Shown here: positions 24,701 to 35,300 of the stretch, one piece after another
Position numbering within the stretch: the first letter of the stretch is position 1
Layout of the letters: every line of letters starts with the position of its first letter
Source of the DNA: Nocardioides houyundeii
Lineage (GTDB): Bacteria > Actinomycetota > Actinomycetes > Propionibacteriales > Nocardioidaceae
Length of the DNA stretch: 64,000 nt
Direction: 5' to 3'
NCBI RefSeq assembly: GCF_002865585.1
Contig: NZ_CP025581.1
Location: 2,728,001-2,792,000, forward strand
Program-made: the position numbers and the translations under genes
Notes under the pieces: model-generated
The model's database searches: none
What the model was told of the DNA's origin: nothing
Seen by the model: only the letters and a program-made list of their open reading frames with translations

Positions 24701-26296
24701 GTGAGCGCCGAGACTTCCGAACAGCCCGAGATCGACATCCACACCACGGCGGGCAAGCTCGCTGACCTCGAGCGCCGACTCGACGAGGCCATCCACGTCT
24801 CCAGCAGCAAGGCGATCGAGAAGCAGCACGCGAAGGGTCGCCAGACCGCCCGCGAGCGGATCGAGATGCTGTTCGACGAGGGCTCCTTCGTCGAGCTCGA
24901 CGAGCTGGTGCGGCACCGCTCGACCAACTTCGGCATGCAGAAGAACCGTCCCTACGGCGATGGCGTGATCACGGGCTACGGCACCGTGAACGGCCGCCAG
25001 GTCTGCGTGTTCTCCCAGGACTTCACCGTCTTCGGCGGCTCCCTCGGCCAGGTCTACGGCGAGAAGATCACCAAGATCATGGACCTCGCCGTCAAGACCG
25101 GCAGCCCCATCGTGGGCATCAACGAGGGCGCCGGCGCCCGCATCCAGGAGGGCGTCGTCTCCCTCGGCCTGTACGGCGAGATCTTCAAGCGCAACGTGCA
25201 CGCCTCGGGCGTCATCCCCCAGATCTCGCTGATCATGGGCAACTGCGCCGGCGGCCACGTCTACTCCCCGGCCGTCACCGACTTCACGATCATGGTCGAC
25301 AAGACCTCCGCCATGTTCATCACCGGGCCCGACGTGATCAAGACCGTCACCGGCGAGGACGTCACGATGGAGGAGATCGGTGGGGCGCGCACGCACAACA
25401 CCATCTCCGGCAACTCCCACTACATGGCCTCCGACGAGGAGGACGCCATCGAGTACACCAAGGCGCTGCTGAGCTACCTGCCGCAGAACAACCTGGACGA
25501 GGCGCCGTCGTACGACGAGGCGGCGGACCTGGAGATCAGCGACCTGGACCGCACCCTGGACACCCTGGTGCCGGACTCTCCCAACCAGCCCTACGACATG
25601 CACGACGTGATCTCGGCGGTCCTGGACGACGAGGAGTTCCTCGAGGTCCAGCCCCTCTTCGCGCCCAACATCATCGTCGGCTTCGGCCGGGTCGAGGGAC
25701 GCCCCGTCGGCGTGGTGGCCAACCAGCCCATGCAGTTCGCGGGCACGCTCAACATCGACGCCTCGGAGAAGGCCGCACGCTTCGTGCGCACCTGCGACGC
25801 GTTCAACATCCCCGTGGTCACCTTCGTCGACGTCCCCGGCTTCCTGCCGGGCACCGACCAGGAGTACAACGGCATCATCCGCCGCGGCGCCAAGCTGATC
25901 TACGCCTACGCGGAGGCGACCGTCCCGCTGGTCACGATCATCACCCGCAAGGCGTACGGCGGCGCCTACGTGGTGATGGGGTCCAAGCACCTCGGCGCCG
26001 ACATCAACCTGGCCTGGCCCACCGCCCAGGTCGCGGTGGTGGGAGCCCAGGGCGCGGTCAACATCCTCTACCGCAAGGAGCTCGCGGTCGCCGAGGACGC
26101 CGACGCCCGTCGCGCCGAGCTGATCGAGGAGTACGAGGAGGCGCTGGCCAACCCCTACCAGGCAGCCGAGCGCGGCTACGTCGACGCCGTCATCCCGCCG
26201 CACGAGACCCGCGCCGAGATCGTCCGGGCGCTGCGCCTGCTGCGCTCCAAGCGCGAGTCGCTGCCGGCCAAGAAGCACGGGAACATCCCGCTGTGA
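24701..26296 (+). CDS. acyl-CoA (propionyl-CoA) carboxylase beta subunit
   Basis: A 531-residue carboxyltransferase. GTG 24701 is chosen because it follows CGAGGAG; the open frame from 24602 would add unrelated sequence. It shows [31 protein letters not shown] and the crotonase-like oxyanion regions [20 protein letters not shown] and [25 protein letters not shown]. The late motif [18 protein letters not shown] is typical of propionyl-CoA or acetyl-CoA carboxylase beta. It transfers the carboxyl from biotin to the acyl-CoA. The epsilon gene starts inside its stop (GTGA), and the alpha gene is 2.8 kb away. Propionyl- versus acetyl-CoA preference is undecided. Confidence 0.93.
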   Translation: MSAETSEQPEIDIHTTAGKLADLERRLDEAIHVSSSKAIEKQHAKGRQTARERIEMLFDEGSFVELDELVRHRSTNFGMQKNRPYGDGVITGYGTVNGRQVCVFSQDFTVFGGSLGQVYGEKITKIMDLAVKTGSPIVGINEGAGARIQEGVVSLGLYGEIFKRNVHASGVIPQISLIMGNCAGGHVYSPAVTDFTIMVDKTSAMFITGPDVIKTVTGEDVTMEEIGGARTHNTISGNSHYMASDEEDAIEYTKALLSYLPQNNLDEAPSYDEAADLEISDLDRTLDTLVPDSPNQPYDMHDVISAVLDDEEFLEVQPLFAPNIIVGFGRVEGRPVGVVANQPMQFAGTLNIDASEKAARFVRTCDAFNIPVVTFVDVPGFLPGTDQEYNGIIRRGAKLIYAYAEATVPLVTIITRKAYGGAYVVMGSKHLGADINLAWPTAQVAVVGAQGAVNILYRKELAVAEDADARRAELIEEYEEALANPYQAAERGYVDAVIPPHETRAEIVRALRLLRSKRESLPAKKHGNIPL

Positions 26297-26526
26297 GTGA
26301 GCAGGAGACCACGCCGGAGCAGCCGAAGACCCCGCTGCTCCGGGTGGTCAACCCCGACGCGACGCCGGAGGAGATCGCCGCACTGGTGGCGGTCTTCGCC
26401 AGCCTCGGTGGCGCGGAGGAGCTCGCTCCTCGGCGCACCCCCGAGTGGTCGGCGCCGCACCGGCAGGTCCGTCGTACGTCCCCGTACGGTCCGGGCGGCT
26501 GGCGCGCCAGCAGCCTGCCTCGATGA
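26293..26526 (+). CDS. acyl-CoA carboxylase epsilon subunit
   Basis: A 77-residue protein from GTG 26293, which overlaps the beta stop by 4 bp. It contains [20 protein letters not shown], the core motif of the small epsilon subunit, followed by an Arg/Pro-rich tail ([16 protein letters not shown]). In actinobacteria epsilon stabilises the alpha-beta carboxylase complex and improves activity. The overlap with both neighbours (GTGA before, ATGA after into maf) shows strong translational coupling. Confidence 0.93.
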   Translation: MSEQETTPEQPKTPLLRVVNPDATPEEIAALVAVFASLGGAEELAPRRTPEWSAPHRQVRRTSPYGPGGWRASSLPR

Positions 26527-27155
26527 CCGCACAGCCGTCCCCCGCCGGGGCGAGCACGCCGTTGGTGCTCGCCTCGGCGTCCCCGGCACGGCTGGCGACC
26601 CTGCGCAGCGCCGGGATCGAGCCGCGGGTCATCGTCTCCGGCGTCGACGAGGACCAGCTGGTGGGCCTGTCCCCGACCGACCTGGCCCAGCGCCTGGCCG
26701 AGCTCAAGTGCGCGGCCGTGGCGAACCGTGCCGACCTGCCCGCCGGGGCCCTGGTGCTCGGCTGTGACTCGGTCCTGCAGCTGGACGGGGAGGCCCTGGG
26801 CAAGCCCGGCACCCCGGAGGAGGCCACGCGCCGCTGGCAGCGGATGCGGGGGCGCAGCGGGGTGCTGGTGACCGGGCACTTCCTCACCGACACCGCCACC
26901 GGTCGCTCCGCCGCCGCGACCGCGAGCACCGTGGTGCACTTCGCCGATGTCACCGACGACGAGATCGTTGCCTACGTCGCGACCGGCGAACCGCTGTGGG
27001 TGGCGGGCGCGTTCACCGTGGACGGGCTCGGGGGCGCCTTCGTCACCGGCATCGAGGGCGACCACCACAACGTGGTCGGAGTCAGCCTGCCGCTGCTGCG
27101 CGAGCTCGTGGGCACCCTCGGCCACAGCTGGCCGAGCCTGTGGACGTCTCGCTGA
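26523..27155 (+). CDS. maf: Maf family nucleotide pyrophosphatase
   Basis: A 210-residue protein from ATG 26523, overlapping the epsilon stop (ATGA). The Maf/YhdE fold shows VLASASPARLATLRSAGIEP, VSGVDEDQL, LAELKCAAVA, VLGCDSVLQLDGEALGKP, and the late ITGIEGDHHNVVG-like string (TGIEGDHHNVVGVSL). Maf proteins hydrolyse non-canonical or damaged dNTPs and UTP-type nucleotides to monophosphates. Position downstream of accE is common in actinobacteria and does not suggest a carboxylase role. Convergent with the GtrA gene, whose end lies 21 bp away. Confidence 0.9.
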   Translation: MTAQPSPAGASTPLVLASASPARLATLRSAGIEPRVIVSGVDEDQLVGLSPTDLAQRLAELKCAAVANRADLPAGALVLGCDSVLQLDGEALGKPGTPEEATRRWQRMRGRSGVLVTGHFLTDTATGRSAAATASTVVHFADVTDDEIVAYVATGEPLWVAGAFTVDGLGGAFVTGIEGDHHNVVGVSLPLLRELVGTLGHSWPSLWTSR

Positions 27156-27176
27156 AGCCCGCACAGGGCCGAGTGC

Positions 27177-27638
27177 TCAGCGCTTGACCTTGACGGTCCT
27201 GGGGAAGACGTACTGACGGAACAGCGCGAACCTGGTCGCGGTGGCGACCGCCAGGCCCAGGACGTTGGCAGCGATGTTGTCCGAGACCGGGTCGTCCAGT
27301 CCGAGCACGTTGCGGCTGAACGCCAGGAACGCCAGCGGGATCAGCATGGTGCCGAGGTTGATCAGCACGAAAGCGGTCCTGCCACCGTCGTTGTGCCGCA
27401 CGTCGCGGGTGCGGAAGGCCCAGTCGCGGGTGCCCCGGAAGCTGACGACCATCCCGGCCAGGTTGGCCAGCACGTAGGCGAGCTCCGGCTGGTTGTTCAG
27501 CGGAGGGGTGCCACCCTTGGTGAAGCCGTGCACGAGGCCGTTGAACAGCACCAGGGCTACAAGTGTGGCCAGCGCCCCGACGAGCAAGAACTTGCTCACC
27601 TCGACAGCGAACCGGCCGCCGATCGGACGCATGAGCAC
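27177..27638 (-). CDS. GtrA-like membrane protein
   Basis: A 153-residue protein (GTG 27638, or ATG 27632 two codons on). It has four membrane helices: residues about 15-33 (FLLVGALATLVALVLFNG), 52-70, 88-106 and 122-140. The RFAVEVSKFLLVGALAT opening is the GtrA family signature. GtrA proteins help translocate lipid-linked sugars, such as decaprenyl-phosphate sugars, across the membrane for cell-wall or glycan decoration. No glycosyltransferase lies beside it here, so the partner is unclear. Confidence 0.86.
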   Translation of the reverse strand: MLMRPIGGRFAVEVSKFLLVGALATLVALVLFNGLVHGFTKGGTPPLNNQPELAYVLANLAGMVVSFRGTRDWAFRTRDVRHNDGGRTAFVLINLGTMLIPLAFLAFSRNVLGLDDPVSDNIAANVLGLAVATATRFALFRQYVFPRTVKVKR

Positions 27639-27725
27639 AGGTTAAGCGCACACCTGCCGGATCCCCGCAGCCAGGGCGCTGATCACTTGATCACATGCTT
27701 CCCGGCTTGACCGCGACCACCGGGT

Positions 27726-28922
27726 TCACTCCACCGGCAGGCCGAGGCCCCGGGCGATGAGCATCCGCTGCACCTCGGAGGTGCCCTCGCCGATCTCGAG
27801 CACCTTGGCGTCGCGGTAGAGCCGCGCCACCGGGTACTCCTCCATGAAGCCGTAGCCGCCGAAGACCTGGGTGGCGATCCGGGTGGCCGAGACCGCGGAC
27901 TCGGTGGCGTAGAGCTTCGCGACGGCGGCGGCCTGCTTGAACGCCGCGGTGGTGACCGAGTGGCCCGCCTCCATCGCGTCCTTCATGGCCGCGGCCCGGT
28001 AGGTGAGCATCCGGGAGGCGTCGAGCATCACCTGCAGGTCCGCGACCTGGAAGGCGACGCCCTGCTTGCGCCCGATCGGGCCGCCGAAGGTCTGGCGCTC
28101 GCCGGCGTAGGCCAGGCTCAGGTCCAGGCAGGCCTGGATGCAGCCCACCGCGAGGGCGGCGATGGCGACCCGGCCGTCGTCGAGGGTGGCCAGGAACTGG
28201 GCGTAGCCGCGGCCGCGCTCCCCGAGCAGGTGGTCCGCCGGGACGCGAGCGTCGGTGAACGAGAGCGGGTGGGTGTCCGAGGCGTGCCAGCCGAGCTTGT
28301 CGTAGGCCTTCTCGGCGGTGAAGCCAGGAGTGCCGCTGGGCAGCATGATGGTCGAGATCTCCGGGCGTCCGTCCGGCCGGTCGCCGGTGCGCGCGGTGAC
28401 GGTGACCAGGCTGGTGATCGCGGACCCGGAGTTGGTGATGAACTGCTTCGCCCCGTTGACCACCCACTCGCCGTCCACGAGCTCGGCGCGGGTCCGGGTG
28501 GCCCCCGCGTCCGATCCGGCGCCGGGCTCGGTGAGGCCGAAGCCGGCCAGGCTCCGCCCCGCCACCAGGTCGGGCAGCCACTGCTGCTTCTGCTCCTCGG
28601 TGCCGAAGGTCAGGATCGGGTTGATGCCCAGGCCGACCGCAGCCTCCAGCGTGATGCCCATCGACTGGTCGACGCGGCCGATCTCCTCGATGGCCAGGCA
28701 GAGGCTGGTGAAGCCGCCGTCCTCGCCGGCCAGGCCGGCGCCGCCGAACTCCTCGGGCGCGGTCAGGCCCATCAGCCCCAGCTGTCCCATCCGCTGGACC
28801 ACGTCGGTGGGGAAGTGGTGATCGCGGTCCCACTGCGCGGCGTACGGCGCTATCTCGGCGTCGGCGAAGTCGCGGACGCTGCGGCGGAACTCCTCGTGCT
28901 CACGGGACAGCTCGAAAGTCAT
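27726..28922 (-). CDS. acyl-CoA dehydrogenase
   Basis: A 398-residue flavoprotein. The N-terminal domain starts FELSREHEEFRRSVRDFADAE, with GFGLTEPGAGSDA as the substrate-FAD loop, WVVNGAKQFITNSG, then QVFGGYGFMEEYPVARLYRDAK and IGEGTSEVQRMLIARGLG with the catalytic Glu. It belongs to the short/branched-chain acyl-CoA dehydrogenase group. It is divergent from the acyl-CoA carboxylase alpha gene, with a palindrome 22 bp upstream of its start. That layout suits a branched-chain or odd-chain catabolic step feeding the carboxylase. Confidence 0.9.
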   Translation of the reverse strand: MTFELSREHEEFRRSVRDFADAEIAPYAAQWDRDHHFPTDVVQRMGQLGLMGLTAPEEFGGAGLAGEDGGFTSLCLAIEEIGRVDQSMGITLEAAVGLGINPILTFGTEEQKQQWLPDLVAGRSLAGFGLTEPGAGSDAGATRTRAELVDGEWVVNGAKQFITNSGSAITSLVTVTARTGDRPDGRPEISTIMLPSGTPGFTAEKAYDKLGWHASDTHPLSFTDARVPADHLLGERGRGYAQFLATLDDGRVAIAALAVGCIQACLDLSLAYAGERQTFGGPIGRKQGVAFQVADLQVMLDASRMLTYRAAAMKDAMEAGHSVTTAAFKQAAAVAKLYATESAVSATRIATQVFGGYGFMEEYPVARLYRDAKVLEIGEGTSEVQRMLIARGLGLPVE

Positions 28923-28943
28923 GAGGTCATGGTAGCCATCTGT

Positions 28944-28961
28944 GGTTAACGATCGCTAACC
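28944..28961. promoter_or_regulatory. palindromic operator upstream of acyl-CoA dehydrogenase and carboxylase alpha
   Basis: GGTTAACGATCGCTAACC is an 18-bp inverted repeat with one mismatched pair. It sits between divergent starts at 28922 and 29075, 22 bp from the dehydrogenase ATG. The symmetry suits a TetR-, FadR- or GntR-type repressor, though no such gene is adjacent. Regulator unknown. Confidence 0.6.
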
Positions 28962-29074
28962 ATTGGCCCTTTCTCCTCCCCCGACTGTCCGCCACCGGGA
29001 CCGCGGCGTTCGTCGGGTCCACCGCGGGGTAGCCTGCTGCGGTTCGACGTACCCCCAAGGTCCCAGGAGTCCGA

Positions 29075-30850
29075 GTGAGCTTGCAGAAGGTCCTCATCGC
29101 CAATCGTGGCGAGATCGCTGTCCGCGTGATCCGTGCCTGCAAGGACGCCGGCATCGGCAGCGTGGCGGTGTATGCCGACCCCGACCGCGACGCGCTCTTC
29201 GTCCGGCTGGCCGACGAGGCCCACTCCCTCGGTGGCGCCACCCCGGCGGAGTCCTACCTCGACATCGAGAAGATCATCGCGGTCGCCAAGAAGTCCGGGG
29301 CCGACTCGGTCCACCCCGGTTACGGCTTCCTCGCCGAGAACGCCCAGTTCGCCCAGGCTGTCATCGACGCCGGCCTGATCTGGATCGGTCCCCCGCCCGC
29401 GGCCATCGAGAGCCTCGGTGACAAGGCCAAGGCCAAGCACATCGCGGAGAAGGCCAACGCGCCGCTTGCCCCCGGCACCAAGGACCCGGTCAAGGACGCC
29501 GACGAGATCGTCGCCTTCGCCAAGGCCAACGGCCTGCCGGTGGCCATCAAGGCCGTCTTCGGTGGCGGCGGCCGAGGCCTCAAGGTGGCCCGCACCCTCG
29601 AGGAGATCCCCGAGCTGTTCGAGTCCGCGGTCCGCGAGGCCGTGGGCGCCTTCGGCCGGGGCGAGTGCCTGGTGGAGAAGTTCCTGGACCGGCCCCGCCA
29701 CGTCGAGACCCAGTGCCTGGCCGACTCCCACGGCAACGTCGTGGTGGTCTCCACCCGCGACTGCTCGCTGCAGCGCCGGCACCAGAAGCTCGTCGAGGAG
29801 GCGCCCGCGCCGTTCCTCACCGAGGACCAGGTCAGCCGCCTCTACGAGTCCTCCAAGGCCATCCTCAAGGAGGCCGGCTACGTCGGCGCCGGGACCTGCG
29901 AGTTCCTGGTGGCCGCCGACGGCACCATCTCGTTCCTCGAGGTCAACACCCGTCTCCAGGTGGAGCACTGCGTCTCCGAGGAGGTCACCGGGATCGACCT
30001 GGTCCGCGAGATGTTCCGCATCGCCGCGGGCGAGGAGCTCGGCTACGGCGACCCGGAGATTCGCGGGCACTCCATCGAGTTCCGGATCAACGCCGAGGAC
30101 GGCGGCCGCAACTTCATGCCGGCGCCGGGCACGTTGACCGAGTGGTCGCCGCCGAGCGGCCCGGGCATCCGCCTGGACGGTGGCTACGAGAAGGGCGAGA
30201 CCATTCCGGGCGCGTTCGACTCGCTCATCGCCAAGCTGATCGTGAGTGGCCGGGACCGCACCCAGGCGCTCGAGCGCTCGCGCCGCGCGCTGTCGGAGTT
30301 CCAGGTCGACGGCATGCCCACGGTCATCCCGTTCCACGCCGCCGTGGTCTCCGACCCGGCGTACGTCGGTGCGTCCACCCCGTCCGGCGAAGGCTCCTTC
30401 GAGGTCTACACGACCTGGATCGAGACCGACTTCGACAACCAGATCGCGCCGTACGCCGGCGACTCGCCCGAGGCCGAAGAGGCCGGTGAGCGCCAGAAGG
30501 TGACCGTCGAGGTCGGCGGCCGTCGTCTCGAGGTCGTCCTGCCCGCCGGGCTCGGTGGCCTCGCCGCCTCCGGGAGCGCCGGGGCCAAGAAGCCCAAGCG
30601 CGCCGCGGGCAAGAAGGCCGGCGCCGCCGCGTCCGGCGACTCGGTGACCAGCCCCATGCAGGGCACCGTGGTCAAGGTCGCCGTCGAGGAGGGTCAGGAG
30701 CTCGCCGAGGGCGACGTCGTGGTCGTCATCGAGGCGATGAAGATGGAGCAGCCCATCAAGGCCCACAAGGCCGGCACCGTCACCGGCCTGGCGGCCGAGG
30801 TCGGCGCCACGGTGACCAACGGCGCGGTCATCTGCGAGCTCAAGGACTAG
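29075..30850 (+). CDS. acyl-CoA carboxylase alpha subunit (biotin carboxylase plus biotin carrier)
   Basis: A 591-residue protein from GTG 29075 with AGGAG five bases before. The N-terminal biotin carboxylase opens [21 protein letters not shown], then shows the ATP-grasp loop [32 protein letters not shown] with the catalytic residues, and [12 protein letters not shown] Lys/Ala-rich linker (about residues 500-520) leads to the carrier domain with the biotinylated Lys in [16 protein letters not shown]. It makes carboxybiotin from bicarbonate and ATP. Beta, epsilon and the biotin ligase are within 5 kb. It is followed by a strong terminator hairpin. Confidence 0.95.
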   Translation: MSLQKVLIANRGEIAVRVIRACKDAGIGSVAVYADPDRDALFVRLADEAHSLGGATPAESYLDIEKIIAVAKKSGADSVHPGYGFLAENAQFAQAVIDAGLIWIGPPPAAIESLGDKAKAKHIAEKANAPLAPGTKDPVKDADEIVAFAKANGLPVAIKAVFGGGGRGLKVARTLEEIPELFESAVREAVGAFGRGECLVEKFLDRPRHVETQCLADSHGNVVVVSTRDCSLQRRHQKLVEEAPAPFLTEDQVSRLYESSKAILKEAGYVGAGTCEFLVAADGTISFLEVNTRLQVEHCVSEEVTGIDLVREMFRIAAGEELGYGDPEIRGHSIEFRINAEDGGRNFMPAPGTLTEWSPPSGPGIRLDGGYEKGETIPGAFDSLIAKLIVSGRDRTQALERSRRALSEFQVDGMPTVIPFHAAVVSDPAYVGASTPSGEGSFEVYTTWIETDFDNQIAPYAGDSPEAEEAGERQKVTVEVGGRRLEVVLPAGLGGLAASGSAGAKKPKRAAGKKAGAAASGDSVTSPMQGTVVKVAVEEGQELAEGDVVVVIEAMKMEQPIKAHKAGTVTGLAAEVGATVTNGAVICELKD

Positions 30851-30869
30851 TCACCCAGCACCTCTGCAC

Positions 30870-30905
30870 ACGAACGGCGCGGCCCCTCGGGTCCGCGCCG
30901 TTCGT
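30870..30905 (+). terminator. strong hairpin terminator after the carboxylase alpha gene
   Basis: A perfect 13-bp stem (arms 30870-30882 and 30893-30905, ACGAACGGCGCGG and its complement) with a 10-nt loop, starting 20 bp after the stop. It lies between convergent genes and could also end the SpoIID transcript from the other side. Confidence 0.85.
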
Positions 30906-30949
30906 CGTCTCCTGGGCGCGCACCTCTCCGCCTCAGGCGTGGCGAGGGG

Positions 30950-32197
30950 CTACCGGGCCCGGGCGCCGACCGGCGGGGCGACCTCGAAGGTGAACCAGGT
31001 GGAGCGCAGCCCCAGAGCCGATCGCACCTGGTCCCCCGAGACGGTGACCTGGCCCTGGCTGCCGACGAAGGTCATCTTGGAGACCCGGCCACCCCAGTCG
31101 CCGTTACCGTCGCGGGCCTCCACCACCAAGGTGGTGAGGTCCCCGATCCGAGGCCAGGCGCTCTCGATCCGGTCGGCCGGGACGTCGGTCTGCCACTGGT
31201 GCACGGGGTTGCCGGCCCACCCGTCGTACGGGTCCGGGCGCGCGGCCAGGTAGGGCACCGACCCCGCGGAGCTCCATCCCCCGTTGCTGGAGGCGAACTG
31301 GGTGAAGGCCGGTGCTCCGTCGACGGTCAGCACCTGCCCGGCGGTCGCCGCCACCGCGGCGTTGGAGAGGGGATGCTCGGCGGAGTACCCGCCGTACACC
31401 TGGCACGAGGTGGTGTCGCAGATCTGGAAGTGGCCCGCCAGCGGGTGCGCCCGCTCGTACGCCGCGTAGGTCCGGGCGGCGACCGCCTGGGCGCGCACCG
31501 CCTCCGGGCTCCAGGACGCCGGGATCTCCAGGGGCACGACGCCCTTGAGGTAGTTCTCCAGGCTGAGCACGTTGACGGTGTCCCGGGCGGTGCTGCCCGC
31601 GCTGGGCGAGGCTGACCGCAGCTTGCCCCGGTAGGTCACGCTCTTGGCGGGGGTCACCAGCGTGACCGGACCCCGGGCGGAGAACTCGGCATCGCCCCGG
31701 ACGACCCGCCACTGCTTCCAGGCGCCGCGGGCGCGCCACTGCACGGCCGTGCGTGCCGCGCCGCGGGCCACCAGGCGCCACTGGGTGGCGCTCTTGGCGG
31801 GCAGGGTCCAGCGCCGGCCGCTGCCCAGGCTGCGGACCATCAGGGTGGGGCGTGCCTTGACCACCACGTCGTCGGTGGTGTCCCCGGTCAGGTTCACCGC
31901 GACCGGTCCCTCAGCGGTGCCCCACTGGGTCCCGGCGTAGTAGAACTCCGCGATCTGGGCGTAGGTCAGCCCGGCCCGGGCGGCCCCCTCGGCCCCGTAC
32001 TGCGACATCCCGTGACCGTGGCCGTAGCCGTGGCCCAGGATCCTCACCGTCGCCACCCCCGGCACGTCCCAGCGGGCGGAGGGTACGGCGGACGGGCCCG
32101 CCTCGGCCTGGGCTCCCAGGGGGAGCAGCAGGGCCACGACCGCCAGGACGGTCGGTAGCCGGGAGGCGGTTCGGGCCCGGTGCGGGCGCAGCAGCAT
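30950..32197 (-). CDS. SpoIID/LytB domain-containing secreted protein
   Basis: A 415-residue protein from ATG 32197 with a Sec signal (ASRLPTVLAVVALLLPLGAQAEA, cleavage about residue 33). It contains GHGYGHGHGMSQYGAEGAARAG and SLENYLKGVVPLEIPASWSPEAVRAQAVAARTYA, the recognised SpoIID core, then NGGWSSAG and PYLAARPDPYD. In sporulating Firmicutes SpoIID is a lytic transglycosylase of peptidoglycan. Actinobacterial relatives are secreted wall-associated proteins with less certain activity. It is divergent from pyruvate carboxylase with 173 bp between the starts. Confidence 0.87.
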   Translation of the reverse strand: MLLRPHRARTASRLPTVLAVVALLLPLGAQAEAGPSAVPSARWDVPGVATVRILGHGYGHGHGMSQYGAEGAARAGLTYAQIAEFYYAGTQWGTAEGPVAVNLTGDTTDDVVVKARPTLMVRSLGSGRRWTLPAKSATQWRLVARGAARTAVQWRARGAWKQWRVVRGDAEFSARGPVTLVTPAKSVTYRGKLRSASPSAGSTARDTVNVLSLENYLKGVVPLEIPASWSPEAVRAQAVAARTYAAYERAHPLAGHFQICDTTSCQVYGGYSAEHPLSNAAVAATAGQVLTVDGAPAFTQFASSNGGWSSAGSVPYLAARPDPYDGWAGNPVHQWQTDVPADRIESAWPRIGDLTTLVVEARDGNGDWGGRVSKMTFVGSQGQVTVSGDQVRSALGLRSTWFTFEVAPPVGARAR

Positions 32198-32286
32198 GGT
32201 GTTCTCTCCGAGGATGGTGGGTCGCCTGAGGCTGGCGTGACTAACGAGGTAAACACACCGCTAGGGACGTCACAACCGGATCCCGG

Positions 32287-32306
32287 GAACTACCGATCTG
32301 TAGTTC
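32287..32306. promoter_or_regulatory. inverted repeat in the SpoIID / pyruvate carboxylase intergenic region
   Basis: GAACTAC at 32287-32293 and GTAGTTC at 32300-32306 form a 7-bp inverted repeat with a 6-bp spacer, 65 bp upstream of the pyruvate carboxylase ATG and 90 bp upstream of the SpoIID ATG. It could be a repressor site for either gene. No matching regulator is visible nearby. Confidence 0.4.
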
Positions 32307-32370
32307 TCGTCCCCGCCCACGCGTCGGGCTCACAGGCCGATCACGAGCCCCGCGCGACTACCGTTTGTCC

Positions 32371-35300
32371 ATGTTCTCCAAGGTGCTGGTGGCCAACCGG
32401 GGCGAGATCGCCATCCGGGCGTTCCGTGCCGCCTACGAGGTCGGCGCCCGGACCGTGGCCGTCTTCCCGTACGAGGACCGCGGCTCCGAGCACCGGCTGC
32501 GGGCGGACGAGGCCTACGAGATCGGCGAGCGCGGCCACCCGGTCCGCGCCTACCTCGACCCGCGCGCCATCGTCGAGGTGGCCCTGCGCTCGGGCGCCGA
32601 CGCGGTCTACCCCGGCTACGGCTTCCTCTCGGAGAACCCGGCGCTGGCCGAGGCGTGCGTCGACGCCGGGATCGCCTTCATCGGGCCCGGGGCAGACGTG
32701 CTGACCCTGACCGGCGACAAGTCGCGCGCCATCGCCGCGGCCCGCGCCGCCGGCGTCCCGACGCTGGCCAGCGTGCCGCCCTCCAAGGACGTGACGACCC
32801 TGGTGGAGAGCGCCGCCCACCTGACCTACCCGCTCTTCGTCAAGGCCGTGGCCGGCGGCGGCGGGCGCGGCATGCGCCGGGTCGACCGACCCGGGGACCT
32901 GCCGGCTGCCATCGCGGTCTGCATGCGCGAGGCCGAGGGCGCCTTCGGGGACGGGACCGTCTTCATCGAGCAGGCCGTGGCGGACCCGCGGCACATCGAG
33001 GTCCAGGTCCTCGCGGACGCGCGGGGCGAGGTCATGCACCTGTTCGAGCGGGACTGCTCGGTGCAGCGGCGGCACCAGAAGGTGGTGGAGATCGCGCCCG
33101 CCCCGCACCTGGACCCGGCGCTGCGCGAGCGGATGTGTGCCGATGCCGTGCGGTTCGCCCGCTCGATCGGCTACCGCAACGCCGGCACCGTGGAGTTCCT
33201 CCTCGACCGCGCCGGCAACTACGTCTTCATCGAGATGAACCCCCGCATCCAGGTCGAGCACACCGTCACCGAGGAGGTCACCGACGTCGACCTCGTGCAG
33301 TCCCAGATGCGCATCGCCGCCGGCGAGAGCCTCGCCGACCTCGGGCTGAGCCAGGAGACGCTGACGCTGCGCGGCGCGGCGCTCCAGTGCCGCATCACCA
33401 CCGAGGACCCCGCCAACGACTTCCGTCCCGACACCGGGATGATCACCACCTACCGCTCCCCCGGCGGCGCCGGGGTCCGGCTCGACGGCGGCACCACCTA
33501 CACCGGCGCCGAGGTGAGCGCCCACTTCGACTCGATGCTGGCCAAGCTCACCTGCCGCGGCCGCACCCACGAGCTGGCGGTGCAGAAGGCGCGGCGGGCG
33601 CTGGCGGAGTTCCGGATCCGGGGCGTGACCACCAACCTCGCCTTCCTCCAGGCCGTGCTCGCCGACCCCGACTTCGTCGCCGGGAACGTGACCACCTCCT
33701 TCATCGCCGACCACCCCGCGCTGCTCACCACCCGGGCCAACGCGGACGTGAGCACCAAGCTGCTCTCCCACCTCGCCGAGGTGACGGTGAACCAGCCGTT
33801 CGGGCCCTCGCCGGTCCAGGTCGACCCCGCCGCCAAGCTGCCGGCCACCGACCTGGGCGTGCCGGCACCAGAGGGGACCCGGCAGCAGCTGCTCACCCTG
33901 GGCCCGGAGGCCTTCGCCGCCGAGCTGCGCAGCCGGTCCGGGGTGGCGGTCACCGACACCACGTTCCGCGACGCCCACCAGTCCCTGCTCGCCACCCGGG
34001 TCCGCACCCGCGACCTGGTGCAGGCCGCGGGCCACGTCGCCCGCCTCACCCCCGGCCTGTGGTCGGTGGAGGCCTGGGGCGGCGCGACGTACGACGTGGC
34101 CCTGCGGTTCCTGGGCGAGGACCCGTGGGAGCGGCTCGACGCCCTGCGCCAGGCTGTGCCCAACGTCTGCCTGCAGATGCTGCTGCGCGGCCGCAACACC
34201 GTCGGCTACACGCCGTACCCGAGCGAGGTCACCGACGCCTTCGTCCAGGAGGCGGCGACCGGCGGGATCGACGTCTTCCGGATCTTCGACGCCCTCAACG
34301 ACGTGGACCAGATGCGGCCCGCGATCGAGGCCGTCCGGGCCACCGGCAGCACGGTCGCCGAGGTGGCGCTGTGCTACACCGGCGACCTCTCCTCGCCCCA
34401 GGAGCGGCTCTACACCCTGGACTACTACCTGCGCCTCGCCGAGCGGATCGTCGAGGCGGGCGCGCACGTGCTGGCGATCAAGGACATGGCGGGGCTGCTG
34501 CGGGCCCCGGCCGCACGGACCCTGGTGACCGCGCTGCGGGACCGGTTCGAGCTTCCCATGCACCTGCACACCCACGACACCACCGGCGGCCAGCTGGGGA
34601 CGCTGCTCGCCGCCATCGACGCGGGCGTGGACGCCGTCGACGTGGCGTGCGCCGCGATGGCCGGCACCACCTCCCAGCCGTCCCTGTCGGCGCTGGTCGC
34701 GGCGACCGACCACTCCGACCGGGAGACCGGGCTCTCGCTGGCCGCGGCGTGCGCGCTCGAGCCCTACTGGGAGGCCACCCGCCGCGTCTACGCCCCCTTC
34801 GAGTCGGGCCTGCCCGCCCCGACCGGGCGGGTCTACACCCACGAGATCCCGGGCGGGCAGCTGTCGAACCTGCGGCAGCAGGCCATCGCCCTGGGCCTCG
34901 GGGAGAAGTTCGAACAGATCGAGGACATGTACGCCGCGGCCAACGCGATCCTGGGCGACATCGTCAAGGTGACTCCCTCCTCGAAGGTGGTCGGCGACCT
35001 CGCCCTGCACCTGGTGGCGGTCGGCGCCGACCCGGCGGAGTTCGCCGAGGACCCGGCCCGCTTCGACATCCCCGACTCGGTGGTCGGGTTCCTCAACGGC
35101 GAGCTCGGCGACCCGCCCGGTGGCTGGCCCGAGCCCTTCCGCACCCGCGCGCTGGCCGGGCGCACCTGGCGCAAGCCCACCGAGAGTCTCACCAAGGAGC
35201 AGCGGGGCAACCTGGCACGGCGTCCGCGACAGACGCTCAACGAGCTGCTCTTCCCCGGCCCCGTCGCCGAGTTCACGCGGGCCCGGGAGACCTACGGCGA

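Noticed and set aside
24638..26278. A 546-residue frame antisense to the carboxylase beta gene
   Set aside because: Antisense to a conserved enzyme and of low complexity; an artefact of third-position G/C.
32198..32370. tRNA or riboswitch in the largest-looking divergent gap
   Set aside because: No cloverleaf, no conserved riboswitch core; only a small inverted repeat is visible.
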